This document shows, piece by piece, positions 44,023-52,037 of a DNA stretch of 64,000 nt. The notes under the pieces are model-generated. The model saw only the letters and a list, made by a program, of their open reading frames with translations. It had not been told where the DNA came from and did not search any database. Source of the stretch: Congregibacter litoralis KT71 (GTDB lineage: Bacteria > Pseudomonadota > Gammaproteobacteria > Pseudomonadales > Halieaceae); assembly GCF_000153125.2 (NCBI RefSeq), contig NZ_CM002299.1:1797075-1861074 (forward strand), read 5' to 3'. The stretch's first letter is position 1, and the number at the start of each line of letters is the position of its first letter. Both the position numbers and the translations under genes were made by a program.

Positions 44023-45432
44023 CTATAGCGGTTTCATGAATCGCGATTCGGTACTTGCTCGCAGGGAGGGCATATCTTCGGCAACAATTTCAAAGGTGAA
44101 GCTGGTGCTGGGAGTGCTCAAATCGGTGGCTTTGGCTGCCACACGCAGTGTCACCTCTCGATCTTCGCTGGCGTCAAGCGCATAGCGGGTGTCCCCCTTA
44201 ATTGTGGCGCCTTCCAGGCCGTCGAGGCGGAGTACGTACTTATGGGGCGAACCATCCATATTGACGATGTGAAGCCGGTAGATGTTTTCGACGCCACCGT
44301 CTGCCGTTTCCACATAGAGATTGTTGCGATCCCGTATGACCGTAAGCTCCAGGGGAATACGTGAAGCGATGTTGTAGCTGAAGACCCCTACCATCAGGCT
44401 GAGCATAACGATGTAACCGATGATGCGTGGACGGAACCATTGTGTTGTTCCTCCCTCGAGCTCTCTCTCGCTGGTGTAGCGCACCAGACCGGGATCGTAG
44501 CCCATTTTTCGCATTACGGAATTGCAGGCATCGATACACAGGGCGCAGCCGATGCATTCGTATTGCAACCCGTCGCGAATATCAATGCCCGTGGGACAGA
44601 CCTGGACACAGAGTTCGCAGTCAATACAGTCCCCGAGTCCTGATTCTTTGTGCGCAAGGGATTTCTTACGTGAGCCTCGGGGTTCTCCTCGTTTGGCGTC
44701 GTAGGAAACAATCAGCGTATCCGCATCAAACATTACGGACTGGAATCGTGCATAGGGGCACATGTACTTGCAGACCTGCTCGCGCATCCATCCTGCATTA
44801 ACGTAGGTCGCCAGAGTGAAAAATGCTGTCCAGACGAGCTGCCAGTTTCCCGTGGTCAGCGTCGCCAATTCGTAGCTCAACTCGCGGATAGGGTAGAAAT
44901 AGCCGACAAAGGTCATACCGGTCATAAAGGCAATAAACAGCCAGGCGGCATGTTTACCCAGCTTGCGCGAGGCTTTATTCAGAGACCAGGGTTGTTTGTC
45001 CAGCTTGATACGCTGGTTGCGGGTGCCCTCAAGCTTCTGCTCTACCCACATGAACATACTGGTCCATACGGTTTGCGGGCAGGTGTAGCCACACCAGACG
45101 CGTCCCGCCGAGACGGTGACCGCGAAGAGAGAGAAAGCCGCGATGATGAGTAAGAACGCCAGAAGGGAAAAATCCTGGGGCCAGAAGGTTAGGCCCAGAA
45201 TATGAAACTCGCGCTCGGGCAGATCGAACCACACTGCCTGACGACCGCCGATACTGATCCATGGCAGGCAGTAGTAGCCCAGGAGCATGGGCCAGCCGGT
45301 AAACATGCGGAGTCGCTGATAGAAACCTTCGATCTTGCGCGTGTAAATTTTTTCGCGCTTCTGATAGAGGTCGAGCTCAGCGACCTCCGAGGGGGCGATC
45401 TCCTGTACGTTGATGAGATCCGGGTCAGACAT
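44023..45432 (-). CDS. ccoG: cbb3 accessory iron-sulfur protein CcoG (RdxA/FixG)
   Basis: A 469-residue membrane protein with polyferredoxin character that reduces copper for cbb3 assembly. It has several membrane helices in the N-terminal half, the conserved VWCGYTCPQTVW, and two ferredoxin clusters: CIDCELCVQVCPTGIDIR and CIGCALCIDACNSVMRK (about 265-315). The C-terminal FixG domain follows one more helix. ATG 45432 is clear. It lies after ccoP, separated by a 177-base gap with a 12-base tandem repeat. Confidence 0.97.
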   Translation of the reverse strand: MSDPDLINVQEIAPSEVAELDLYQKREKIYTRKIEGFYQRLRMFTGWPMLLGYYCLPWISIGGRQAVWFDLPEREFHILGLTFWPQDFSLLAFLLIIAAFSLFAVTVSAGRVWCGYTCPQTVWTSMFMWVEQKLEGTRNQRIKLDKQPWSLNKASRKLGKHAAWLFIAFMTGMTFVGYFYPIRELSYELATLTTGNWQLVWTAFFTLATYVNAGWMREQVCKYMCPYARFQSVMFDADTLIVSYDAKRGEPRGSRKKSLAHKESGLGDCIDCELCVQVCPTGIDIRDGLQYECIGCALCIDACNSVMRKMGYDPGLVRYTSERELEGGTTQWFRPRIIGYIVMLSLMVGVFSYNIASRIPLELTVIRDRNNLYVETADGGVENIYRLHIVNMDGSPHKYVLRLDGLEGATIKGDTRYALDASEDREVTLRVAAKATDLSTPSTSFTFEIVAEDMPSLRASTESRFMKPL

Positions 45433-45488
45433 AGTTTTTCACCACTACTGATGTTGAGTGGCCACTCCCGTGGCGTTAAACCCCGACG

Positions 45489-45548
45489 TTGTCCGGCAAC
45501 TAGTCCGGTACATTGTTCGGTACGTTGTCCGGTACTTTTTTCAGTACT
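45489..45548. repeat. Tandem 12-base repeat between ccoP and ccoG
   Basis: Five 12-base units with the core TTGTCCGGTAC lie end to end: TTGTCCGGCAAC, TAGTCCGGTACA, TTGTTCGGTACG, TTGTCCGGTACT, and a diverged TTTTTCAGTACT. The repeat is in the 177-base gap between ccoP and ccoG, in the cluster's transcribed leader or spacer. Each full unit holds CCGG or a near form and GTAC. Confidence 0.85.
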
Positions 45549-45609
45549 TCGGCGGGGCGTTTGCCTTCGGTAATTATTGTAATGAAATGTTCGTGTGATC
45601 AGGTCTGAG

Positions 45610-46485
45610 TTACTTGCTCAGACCATAGATGTAAGCGCTGACGAGGTGAATTTTGTCCTCGCTGAGCGTGTTCCCAAATGCTGGCATCTGACCATTGCGT
45701 CCAATACGAAGGCTGTGGGCAATCTGCTCTTCGCTGCCGCCGTAAAGCCATATGCCGTTGGTGAGGTTGGGCGCTCCCATTAGGGGGTTACCCTTGGCCT
45801 CCGGACCATGGCATGCGACGCAGTAAGTCTGGTAATGCTTCTCGCCGGCTGCGACCAGTTCATCGTCCGCCTCACGGCTGTTCAGGGATAGCACGTAAGC
45901 CGTTGCCTCCATAATACCCTGCTCACCCAGAATGCTTTCCCAGGGGGGCATTGCTGCCTGGCGGCCATTGACCAGGGTATGTTTGATGGCCTCAGGTGAT
46001 CCACCGTAGAGCCAATCATTGTCGGTAAGATTCGGGAAACCAAGGGCACCAGCGGCGTCAAGTCCGTGACACTGCGAACAGTTGTTGCCATAGATGCGCA
46101 TTCCCATTTTGCGTACCTTAGGATCCTGGTAGATATCTTCGATGGACATGGCGAGGTATTTGTCCCGCATGGCCCGAAATTTTTCGTCGGCAACAGCAAC
46201 CTCCTGCTCGTGCTGGGTCGCGGAACTCCAGCCCAGCACGCCGGGGAAGTTACCCATGCCGGGATAGGCCACGAGGTAGCCAATACCCCAGACGATGGTG
46301 ATAACGAACATAGCGAACCACCATCCGGGAAGGGGATTGTCCCATTCTTCAATGCCATCATAGATGTGCCCGGTGGTTTTTTCGTCTATTGGATTGCGCT
46401 TGCGATTGGCAAATAACAGCCAGGTCACCAGGATGAGGGTGAGGCTTGTAAGTACGATTACCCAGCCACTCCAAAAACTAGTCAT
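45610..46485 (-). CDS. ccoP: cbb3 oxidase diheme subunit CcoP
   Basis: Diheme cytochrome c subunit that passes electrons to CcoN. The 291 residues have two N-terminal membrane helices (about 6-26 and 55-75) and two heme c sites, CSQCH (136-140) and CVACH (222-226), with Met ligands after each. The start ATG 46485 overlaps the ccoQ stop (ATGA), so it is translationally coupled. Confidence 0.98.
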   Translation of the reverse strand: MTSFWSGWVIVLTSLTLILVTWLLFANRKRNPIDEKTTGHIYDGIEEWDNPLPGWWFAMFVITIVWGIGYLVAYPGMGNFPGVLGWSSATQHEQEVAVADEKFRAMRDKYLAMSIEDIYQDPKVRKMGMRIYGNNCSQCHGLDAAGALGFPNLTDNDWLYGGSPEAIKHTLVNGRQAAMPPWESILGEQGIMEATAYVLSLNSREADDELVAAGEKHYQTYCVACHGPEAKGNPLMGAPNLTNGIWLYGGSEEQIAHSLRIGRNGQMPAFGNTLSEDKIHLVSAYIYGLSK

Positions 46486-46658
46486 TGTTGGTTTCCTTTT
46501 TGTCTGCCTGTTTGCTCAAGATCGTCATCTTCAAAAGGGAGGTTGGCGGCCTCTTCAAAATCCTTTTTGGGCTTATTGCTATAGGCCCAGATCACAAGTC
46601 CGATAAAGGCGACCAGCAAAAACGCTGTGCTGATGCCTCTTAAATCATTAATGTCCAT
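46482..46658 (-). CDS. ccoQ: cbb3 oxidase small subunit CcoQ
   Basis: A 58-residue protein with one membrane helix (about 10-27, ISTAFLLVAFIGLVIWAYS) followed by a charged tail (NKPKKDFEEAANLPFEDDD). This is the usual form of CcoQ, which stabilises the oxidase. It starts at ATG 46658, 4 bases after the ccoO stop, and overlaps the ccoP start by 4 bases. Confidence 0.95.
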   Translation of the reverse strand: MDINDLRGISTAFLLVAFIGLVIWAYSNKPKKDFEEAANLPFEDDDLEQTGRQKGNQQ

Positions 46659-46662
46659 ATGC

Positions 46663-47274
46663 CTAGCGCCGCGTCTGAATCAATGTGCCCAGCTGTTGCA
46701 GGTAGGCCACGAGGGCGTCGATTTCCTTTTTACCGGCGACGGCACTGGCAGCGGCGGCGATATCTTCCTCGCTGTAGGGCACGCCTAGCATCTTAAGCGT
46801 GCTCATTTTCGCTGGTGTACCCTCGGCGTTGATGTCGTTCTTAAACAGCCAGGGGAAGGCGGGCATATTGGACTCGGGAACCACATCCCTGGGGTTGTAT
46901 AAGTGTGCCCGGTGCCAATCGTCGGAATAGCGCTTTCCTACGCGTGCCAGATCCGGTCCCGTGCGCTTGGAGCCAAACAGGAAGGGGTGATCGTAGACTG
47001 ACTCCCCGGCTACGGAGTAGTGACCGTAGCGTTCTGTCTCGGCGCGGAGGGGTCGAATCATCTGGGAGTGGCAGGTGTTGCAGCCCTCGCGGATGTAAAT
47101 ATCGCGACCCTCAAGCTCCAGAGCGGAGTAGGGCTCCAGTCCGGCGATGGGTTCCGCCATTTTCTTAGAGAAGATCATGGGCACCAGTTCAACCAGGGTG
47201 CCGAAGCTGATCGCCACGATCACCAGAATGATCAGTAGGGGAACGCTTTTTTCGACTCTTTCATGAGATGACAT
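46663..47274 (-). CDS. ccoO: cbb3 oxidase monoheme subunit CcoO
   Basis: Monoheme cytochrome c subunit of 203 residues with one N-terminal membrane helix (about 11-33) and a heme c motif CNTCH (65-69), preceded by GRDIYIREG and followed by [15 protein letters not shown], all standard. It is the second oxidase gene, 11 bases after the ccoN stop. Confidence 0.98.
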   Translation of the reverse strand: MSSHERVEKSVPLLIILVIVAISFGTLVELVPMIFSKKMAEPIAGLEPYSALELEGRDIYIREGCNTCHSQMIRPLRAETERYGHYSVAGESVYDHPFLFGSKRTGPDLARVGKRYSDDWHRAHLYNPRDVVPESNMPAFPWLFKNDINAEGTPAKMSTLKMLGVPYSEEDIAAAASAVAGKKEIDALVAYLQQLGTLIQTRR

Positions 47275-47285
47275 GGGTTCGCTCC

Positions 47286-48722
47286 TTAAGCCGCGGCCGC
47301 TGCGGGCGCCGCTGCCGGCGCCTCTTTGCGAATGGTCATGAATACGTTGTAGGCCATGATGAGCATGCCGCCCAGGAAGATGGCTCCTCCGAGTACCCTG
47401 ACGATCCAGCCTGGATAACTCGCTACCACCGACTCAACAAAGGCGTAGGTCAGCGTGCCGTCCTGGTTATAGGCGCGCCACATAAGGCCCTGCATGATGC
47501 CGTTGACCCAGAGGGCAGCGATGTACAGCACGGTACCGATAGTCGACATCCAGAAATGCACGTTGATGAGATCGGTGCTGTACATCTGCTCCTTGCCATA
47601 AAGCTTGGGTATCAGGTGATAGAGGCAGCCAATGGAAATCATCGCCACCCAGCCCAGGGCACCGGAATGCACGTGTCCGATCGTCCAGTCTGTGTAGTGA
47701 GAGAGGGAGTTCACGGTCTTGATGGACATCATGGGCCCTTCAAAGGTGGACATGCCGTAGAAGGACAGGCTCACGACCATGAAGCGCAGGATGGGGTCGT
47801 GGCGAAGCTTATGCCACGCGCCAGACAGCGTCATGATGCCGTTGATCATGCCACCCCAGGAGGGCGCCAGAAGGATCAGGCTCATGACCATACCCAGACT
47901 CTGGGCCCAATCCGGCAATGTCGTGTAGTGCAGGTGGTGTGGCCCCGCCCAGATGTATACGGAAACCAGGGCCCAGAAATGCACGATGGACAGGCGGTAG
48001 GAATAGACGGGACGCTCCGCCTGCTTGGGCACAAAGTAATACATCATGCCCAGGAAACCGGCGGTCAGAAAAAAGCCTACAGCGTTATGGCCGTACCACC
48101 ACTGCACCATGGCATCGACGGTACCCGCATAGGCGGAGTAGGACTTGAGGGTCATGCCGACGGGGAGAGCGGCGCTGTTCAGAAGATGAAGCACCGCCAC
48201 GGTGACAATAAAGGCACCAAAGAACCAGTTGGCGACGTAGATGTGGCTGGTTTTCCGTTTCACCAGGGTGCCGAAAAAGACCACGGCGTAAGACACCCAG
48301 ACGACGGTGATAAGAATATCAATGGGCCATTCCAACTCGGCGTACTCTTTACTGCTGGTGTAACCCAGAGGTAGCGTGATTGCTGCGAGCACAATGACGG
48401 CCTGCCAGCCCCAGAAGGTGAACGCCGCCAGTTTGTCGGAGAAGATTCGCGCCTGGGTGGTGCGCTGCACAACGTAATAGGAGGTGGCAAATAGGGCGCA
48501 TCCACCGAAAGCAAAAATCACCGCGTTGGTGTGTAAGGGGCGAAGGCGCCCAAAACTCGTCCAGGGTAGACCGAGGTTGAGGGCAGGCCAGACCAGCTCG
48601 GCGGCGATGTACACCCCCACAAGCATGCCCACGATGCCCCAGACCACTGTCATGATGGCAAATTGCCGTACAACCTTATAGTTGTAGACAGGATGCTCCA
48701 GTGCTGCGTTTAGTTCGCTCAT
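47286..48722 (-). CDS. ccoN: cbb3 oxidase catalytic subunit CcoN
   Basis: Heme-copper oxidase subunit I of the C family, which reduces oxygen with high affinity. The 478 residues span about twelve membrane helices. Heme and copper ligands are seen in [26 protein letters not shown] (two His for CuB) and [13 protein letters not shown]. The C-terminal tail is Ala/Pro rich. It heads ccoNOQP. The gene upstream in the same direction is a Yip1-family protein gene, 133 bases away, and no FNR site was found in that gap. Confidence 0.98.
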   Translation of the reverse strand: MSELNAALEHPVYNYKVVRQFAIMTVVWGIVGMLVGVYIAAELVWPALNLGLPWTSFGRLRPLHTNAVIFAFGGCALFATSYYVVQRTTQARIFSDKLAAFTFWGWQAVIVLAAITLPLGYTSSKEYAELEWPIDILITVVWVSYAVVFFGTLVKRKTSHIYVANWFFGAFIVTVAVLHLLNSAALPVGMTLKSYSAYAGTVDAMVQWWYGHNAVGFFLTAGFLGMMYYFVPKQAERPVYSYRLSIVHFWALVSVYIWAGPHHLHYTTLPDWAQSLGMVMSLILLAPSWGGMINGIMTLSGAWHKLRHDPILRFMVVSLSFYGMSTFEGPMMSIKTVNSLSHYTDWTIGHVHSGALGWVAMISIGCLYHLIPKLYGKEQMYSTDLINVHFWMSTIGTVLYIAALWVNGIMQGLMWRAYNQDGTLTYAFVESVVASYPGWIVRVLGGAIFLGGMLIMAYNVFMTIRKEAPAAAPAAAAA

Positions 48723-48812
48723 GGTTGTTACCCGTAATTCCTGTTAATTCTTAAGAGCCTGTTTGCTGTTCTTGTGCCTGTGCTGTGCGTGAAACCCCGG
48801 GGGCTCCCAGCG

Positions 48813-48842
48813 CCGCGAATCGACTTCGCAGCTTTTTTTTTT
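48813..48842 (+). terminator. Terminator-like hairpin pointing against the cbb3 cluster
   Basis: GC-C-GCGAA-TCGAC-TTCGC-A-GC forms a seven-pair stem with one mismatch, followed by ten T on the + strand. The shape is that of an intrinsic terminator, but all nearby genes run on the other strand. It would stop an antisense transcript across ccoN; on the sense side it gives an A-run and a hairpin in the leader. Confidence 0.4.
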
Positions 48843-48855
48843 ATAGCGCTTTTGC

Positions 48856-49464
48856 CTAGCCGTCGGTAAAGGCCGGCGCCGCGCCGTAATCCCAGGCCAG
48901 GATCGACACGACCATGATGGACACAAGGAGCACCAGTCCGATGGCAAGGATCGCGCTGGAGAACAAAAAGCCCCGTTCCTGAGGGATGTTCATGACGATG
49001 GGGATGCCGAGATACATGAGGTAAACCGCCCAGCTGATGGCTACAACGCCAATCAGCAGATCTGCCCAAAGCAGGGGATAAAAGCCCACGAGACCGAGAA
49101 TAAACAGCGGCGTTGCGGTGAGCCCGGCGATAACAATGCCCTTGGCGATGGTGGAGTTAGCGGCCCCGTAGGTGCTGGACATCCAGTGAATGGCGTAGCC
49201 GATGGCTGCAACGCTTGCGACCATCACACAGTAAAAGAGGATGTTGACCTGCATGGCGCTGGCATCGGTGAGTTTGATGATTTCGTTGTAGCTGCCCACC
49301 GTCCATCCGACATGGCTGGTACCCCAGTACCAGGCGATGGACGGCAAAAGTGCAAATACAAAGGGATAGATGACCAGAAGGTTTTGGGAACTCTCGGGTA
49401 AATCTGCGATGGTCTGCCATTGCTGTCGTGGTTTGAATAGCAGTCCAAAGGTGTGCTGGATCAT
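48856..49464 (-). CDS. Yip1-family membrane protein heading the cbb3 cluster
   Basis: A 202-residue protein with about five membrane helices and the Yip1-domain layout: GLLFKPRQQWQTIADLPES at the cytoplasmic start, then helices beginning near 28, 65, 100, 125 and 165 with WMSSTYGAANSTIAKGIVIA between. Yip1-type proteins in bacteria are of unknown function; in eukaryotes they shape membranes and traffic. The ATG follows GGGGGA. It is directly downstream of an FNR-type promoter and upstream of ccoN in the same direction, which links it to cbb3 oxidase. Confidence 0.85.
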   Translation of the reverse strand: MIQHTFGLLFKPRQQWQTIADLPESSQNLLVIYPFVFALLPSIAWYWGTSHVGWTVGSYNEIIKLTDASAMQVNILFYCVMVASVAAIGYAIHWMSSTYGAANSTIAKGIVIAGLTATPLFILGLVGFYPLLWADLLIGVVAISWAVYLMYLGIPIVMNIPQERGFLFSSAILAIGLVLLVSIMVVSILAWDYGAAPAFTDG

Positions 49465-49500
49465 TCTCGTTATCCCCCGATGAGAAATCTGACAGGCGGC

Positions 49501-49506
49501 ATTCTA
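49501..49506 (-). promoter_or_regulatory. -10 element before Yip1-ccoN unit
   Basis: TAGAAT on the - strand matches five of six bases of the -10 consensus. It predicts a start near 49494, 30 bases before the Yip1 ATG, with the FNR box centred about 40 bases upstream. Confidence 0.55.
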
Positions 49507-49527
49507 ATGAACTCACTGCCGCATTTA

Positions 49528-49541
49528 TTGACCTGCATCAA
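49528..49541 (-). promoter_or_regulatory. FNR box upstream of Yip1-cbb3 unit
   Basis: TTGAT-GCAG-GTCAA on the - strand differs from the FNR consensus at one base. It lies in the 201-base gap between the fnr stop and the Yip1 start, with its centre about 40.5 bases before the start point predicted from TAGAAT. It is the only FNR site found before the cbb3 genes. Confidence 0.75.
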
Positions 49542-49665
49542 TAAGCGATGCAAGAGTGTTAATTAAAGCGGACACAACGGAGCTCAATTGCTGGTATGGC
49601 AAAGGCCACCTTTGTTGCGTCAGTCTGTTTCAGACCTCTTTGCGGGCCTTAAGGGCTGTTTAGCC

Positions 49666-50418
49666 TTAACCGGCGTCTGCGATTTTTTGCAGGGCCTCAA
49701 TATCAAGAATTTCGATTTCCTTGTTTTCTACCGCAAGCACCTTGAGTTTCTGAAGACGGCTAAACACCCGGCTGACGGTCTCGACGGTGAGTCCCAGATA
49801 ATTACCGATATCCACCCGCGACATGCTGAGACGGAACTGGGTAGCACTCAGTTGGCGGCGGGCGTTTCGCGTCGATACGCTGAGGAGTAGTGCGGCGACG
49901 CGCTCATCTGCCGAACTTTTCGAAAGCAGGGTGATCAGCTGCTGGTCCTCAGTGATTTCCCGGCTCATAATCTGAAAAAAGTGCCGCTGCAGCTGTGGCA
50001 TGCTGGCACTGAGTTTTTCCAGAGAGTTAAAGGGGATCTCGCAGACCGATGCGGTTTCCAGGGCTTTGGCTGATGAGGCGTAACTATTGTTGCTGATGCC
50101 ATCCATACCGAGAAGCTCCCCGGGGAAGTAAAAGCCCGTAACCTGTTCCCGACCGTCGTCTGTCGTCCGATAAGCTTTAATCGTGCCTGAGCGCACGGCA
50201 AACACGGATTCAAAATCATCGCTCTCGCGGTACAGGTGCTGACCCTTCTGGAGGGGCTTGCTGCGCTGAACGATACGGTCGAGCTCGTCGATTTCCGTTG
50301 CTTCGAGGGAGAAGGGGAGACAGATAGTGCTAAGGCGGCAGTTGTTGCAATTCACCTGATAGTCGTGGGTACAGGCTTTGTTTGTAGCGCTTTCTACATC
50401 GATTAACTGCTTGTTCAC
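49666..50418 (-). CDS. fnr: Oxygen-sensing regulator FNR (Anr)
   Basis: Crp/Fnr-family regulator that binds DNA as a dimer when its 4Fe-4S cluster is intact. The 250-residue protein has Cys24, Cys27, Cys33 (VNCNNCRLSTICLPF) and Cys126 (TASVCEIPF), equal to the four cluster ligands of E. coli FNR. The cyclic-nucleotide-binding-like domain is followed by the recognition helix VDIGNYLGLTVETVSRVFS, with E-x2-S-R as in FNR. Start is GTG 50418. It lies between the Yip1-cbb3 unit and hemN, both of which have FNR boxes. Confidence 0.96.
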   Translation of the reverse strand: MNKQLIDVESATNKACTHDYQVNCNNCRLSTICLPFSLEATEIDELDRIVQRSKPLQKGQHLYRESDDFESVFAVRSGTIKAYRTTDDGREQVTGFYFPGELLGMDGISNNSYASSAKALETASVCEIPFNSLEKLSASMPQLQRHFFQIMSREITEDQQLITLLSKSSADERVAALLLSVSTRNARRQLSATQFRLSMSRVDIGNYLGLTVETVSRVFSRLQKLKVLAVENKEIEILDIEALQKIADAG

Positions 50419-50504
50419 TGCTCTACGTTTCCCGTACCGGCTATAAGCAAAAATGTAGCGAGCCCGTGCGAGCGTGTCAAATTAACTTTACATTGCTCGG
50501 CGAG

Positions 50505-51872
50505 TTAAACTGTGGCAGAGAATTGGGCTTTTCCGCTGCGGCTGTGGTGCTCAAGATACTCATCAAAGGGCATGCAGAGATTCCTGAGGAAGGGGCGGCC
50601 TGCTGCTGTTACGCGGAGCATGCCCGCATCGAACTCCATCAGTCGGTCTTCGAAAGCGGGATTCAATTCTTCGAGGGCGTCATGAAAATGGACGCGAAAG
50701 TCTATGCCGAACTCCCGTTCGACCTCTGCGATATCCAGACTGAGGTCGCAAATCAGAGACATGATGACCCGCCGGCGGAGTTTGTCCTCGTTATTGATCC
50801 TGTAGCCCTTGGTAATAGGCAGCTGACCGTCCTCCAGCATTTGGTAATACGCAGGCAGATCACGGGCGTTTTGCAGATAAAAGTCACCTATCTGGCTGAT
50901 AGATGAGACCCCCAGTCCGAGAAGATCGTCTGCGAGCTGCAGGGAATAACCTTGAAAATTTCGTTGCAGCCTGGATTCACCCTGGGCTTTTGCCAGCTCA
51001 TCATCGGGAAGGACATAATGATCCATACCGATGTAGCGATACCCGGCATCCTGAAGCGTTGCGCTGATCATCTGCGCCAGGAGGAGCTTCTCCTCAGGTT
51101 CCGGGAGCGTGTGTCGATCAATGGAGCGTTGAGGCAAAAATCGCTCGGGTAAATGGGCGTAGTTGTAGCAGGCGATGCGGTCCGGGCGCAGGCTGATGAC
51201 CTTGCGCAGGGTCTCGGCCATGCTCACATGATCCTGGTAGGGCAGTCCATAGATAAGGTCAAAGCTCAGGGAACGAAATCCATGGGCCCGCGTCGCCTCT
51301 ACCAGCTCCGCCACCTGCGTGTAGGGCTGAATGCGATTGACGGCTTTTTGCACGCGTTCATCAAAGTCCTGAACACCAAGGCTGATGCGGTTGAAGCCTA
51401 CGCCTTTCAGCAGCGCAATGGTTGCGGAGGACACCGTGCGCGGGTCAATTTCAATGGAATACTCGCGATAGCCCTTGTCCAACAGTCGGAAACGACTTGC
51501 AAGGCTGTGCATGAGTTCAGTGATTTCGCCGTCGTTGAGATAGGTTGGCGTGCCGCCGCCCCAGTGCATCTGAGTGACGGGGCGATCCTTGCCCACGATC
51601 TGGCTCTGCATCTCGAGTTCTTTGCTGAGCTGGGCGAGGTAGCGTGCCGCAACACCCTCCTTGCGCGTGACCACCTTATTGCAACCGCAGTAGTAGCAGA
51701 TGTCGTGACAGAAGGGCAGATGCACGTAGAGGGACAGGGGATCGCCATGATGTTCCCGACGGCCCTGCCAGTTGCGATAACGCGTCAGATCGAAGTCTTC
51801 AGAGAATTGCGGCGCAGTGGGATACGATGTGTAGCGAGGGCCACTGGTGGCATATTTGCGCGCCATGCTCAT
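50505..51872 (-). CDS. hemN: Oxygen-independent coproporphyrinogen III dehydrogenase
   Basis: Radical SAM enzyme that makes protoporphyrinogen precursor in heme synthesis without oxygen. It has the conserved SGPRYTSYPTAPQFSEDF near the start and the radical SAM cluster motif CHDICYYCGC (C-x3-C-x2-C). ATG 51872 (455 residues) is preferred because GGGAGG lies just upstream. ATG 51935 is possible but lacks a ribosome site, and the longest frame (from 52007) starts inside the FNR box and cannot be right. Its control by FNR fits the need for heme under low oxygen. Confidence 0.95.
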   Translation of the reverse strand: MSMARKYATSGPRYTSYPTAPQFSEDFDLTRYRNWQGRREHHGDPLSLYVHLPFCHDICYYCGCNKVVTRKEGVAARYLAQLSKELEMQSQIVGKDRPVTQMHWGGGTPTYLNDGEITELMHSLASRFRLLDKGYREYSIEIDPRTVSSATIALLKGVGFNRISLGVQDFDERVQKAVNRIQPYTQVAELVEATRAHGFRSLSFDLIYGLPYQDHVSMAETLRKVISLRPDRIACYNYAHLPERFLPQRSIDRHTLPEPEEKLLLAQMISATLQDAGYRYIGMDHYVLPDDELAKAQGESRLQRNFQGYSLQLADDLLGLGVSSISQIGDFYLQNARDLPAYYQMLEDGQLPITKGYRINNEDKLRRRVIMSLICDLSLDIAEVEREFGIDFRVHFHDALEELNPAFEDRLMEFDAGMLRVTAAGRPFLRNLCMPFDEYLEHHSRSGKAQFSATV

Positions 51873-51998
51873 CCCCGCCTCCCACTCCCTGGGTAGGCGC
51901 CGGGTCTGCTCGCTGCTGCCGATTATCTGGTTCATGATCAAGGTGGGCCTGTTACTCAAATAAGAACCACAGGCTAGCAGCACCGGGTTAGATGCTTC

Positions 51999-52012
51999 TT
52001 GATCCACATCAA
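51999..52012 (-). promoter_or_regulatory. Perfect FNR box upstream of hemN
   Basis: TTGAT-CCAC-ATCAA (+ strand reading) is an exact match to the FNR consensus. With FNR at -41.5 the transcript would start near 51964, and TAGCCT at 51976-51971 is a possible but weak -10. The box also shows that the start codon of hemN must lie left of it. Confidence 0.85.
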
Positions 52013-52037
52013 GGTAGGACGCGGGTAGGGAAAACCC

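Noticed and set aside
47268..48374. Long forward-strand frame opposite ccoN
   Set aside because: His/Asp/Gly-rich translation with no fold; it mirrors the conserved ccoN sequence.
49649..49669. Hairpin over the fnr stop codon as terminator
   Set aside because: The stem has a bulge and no T-run follows in the direction of transcription.
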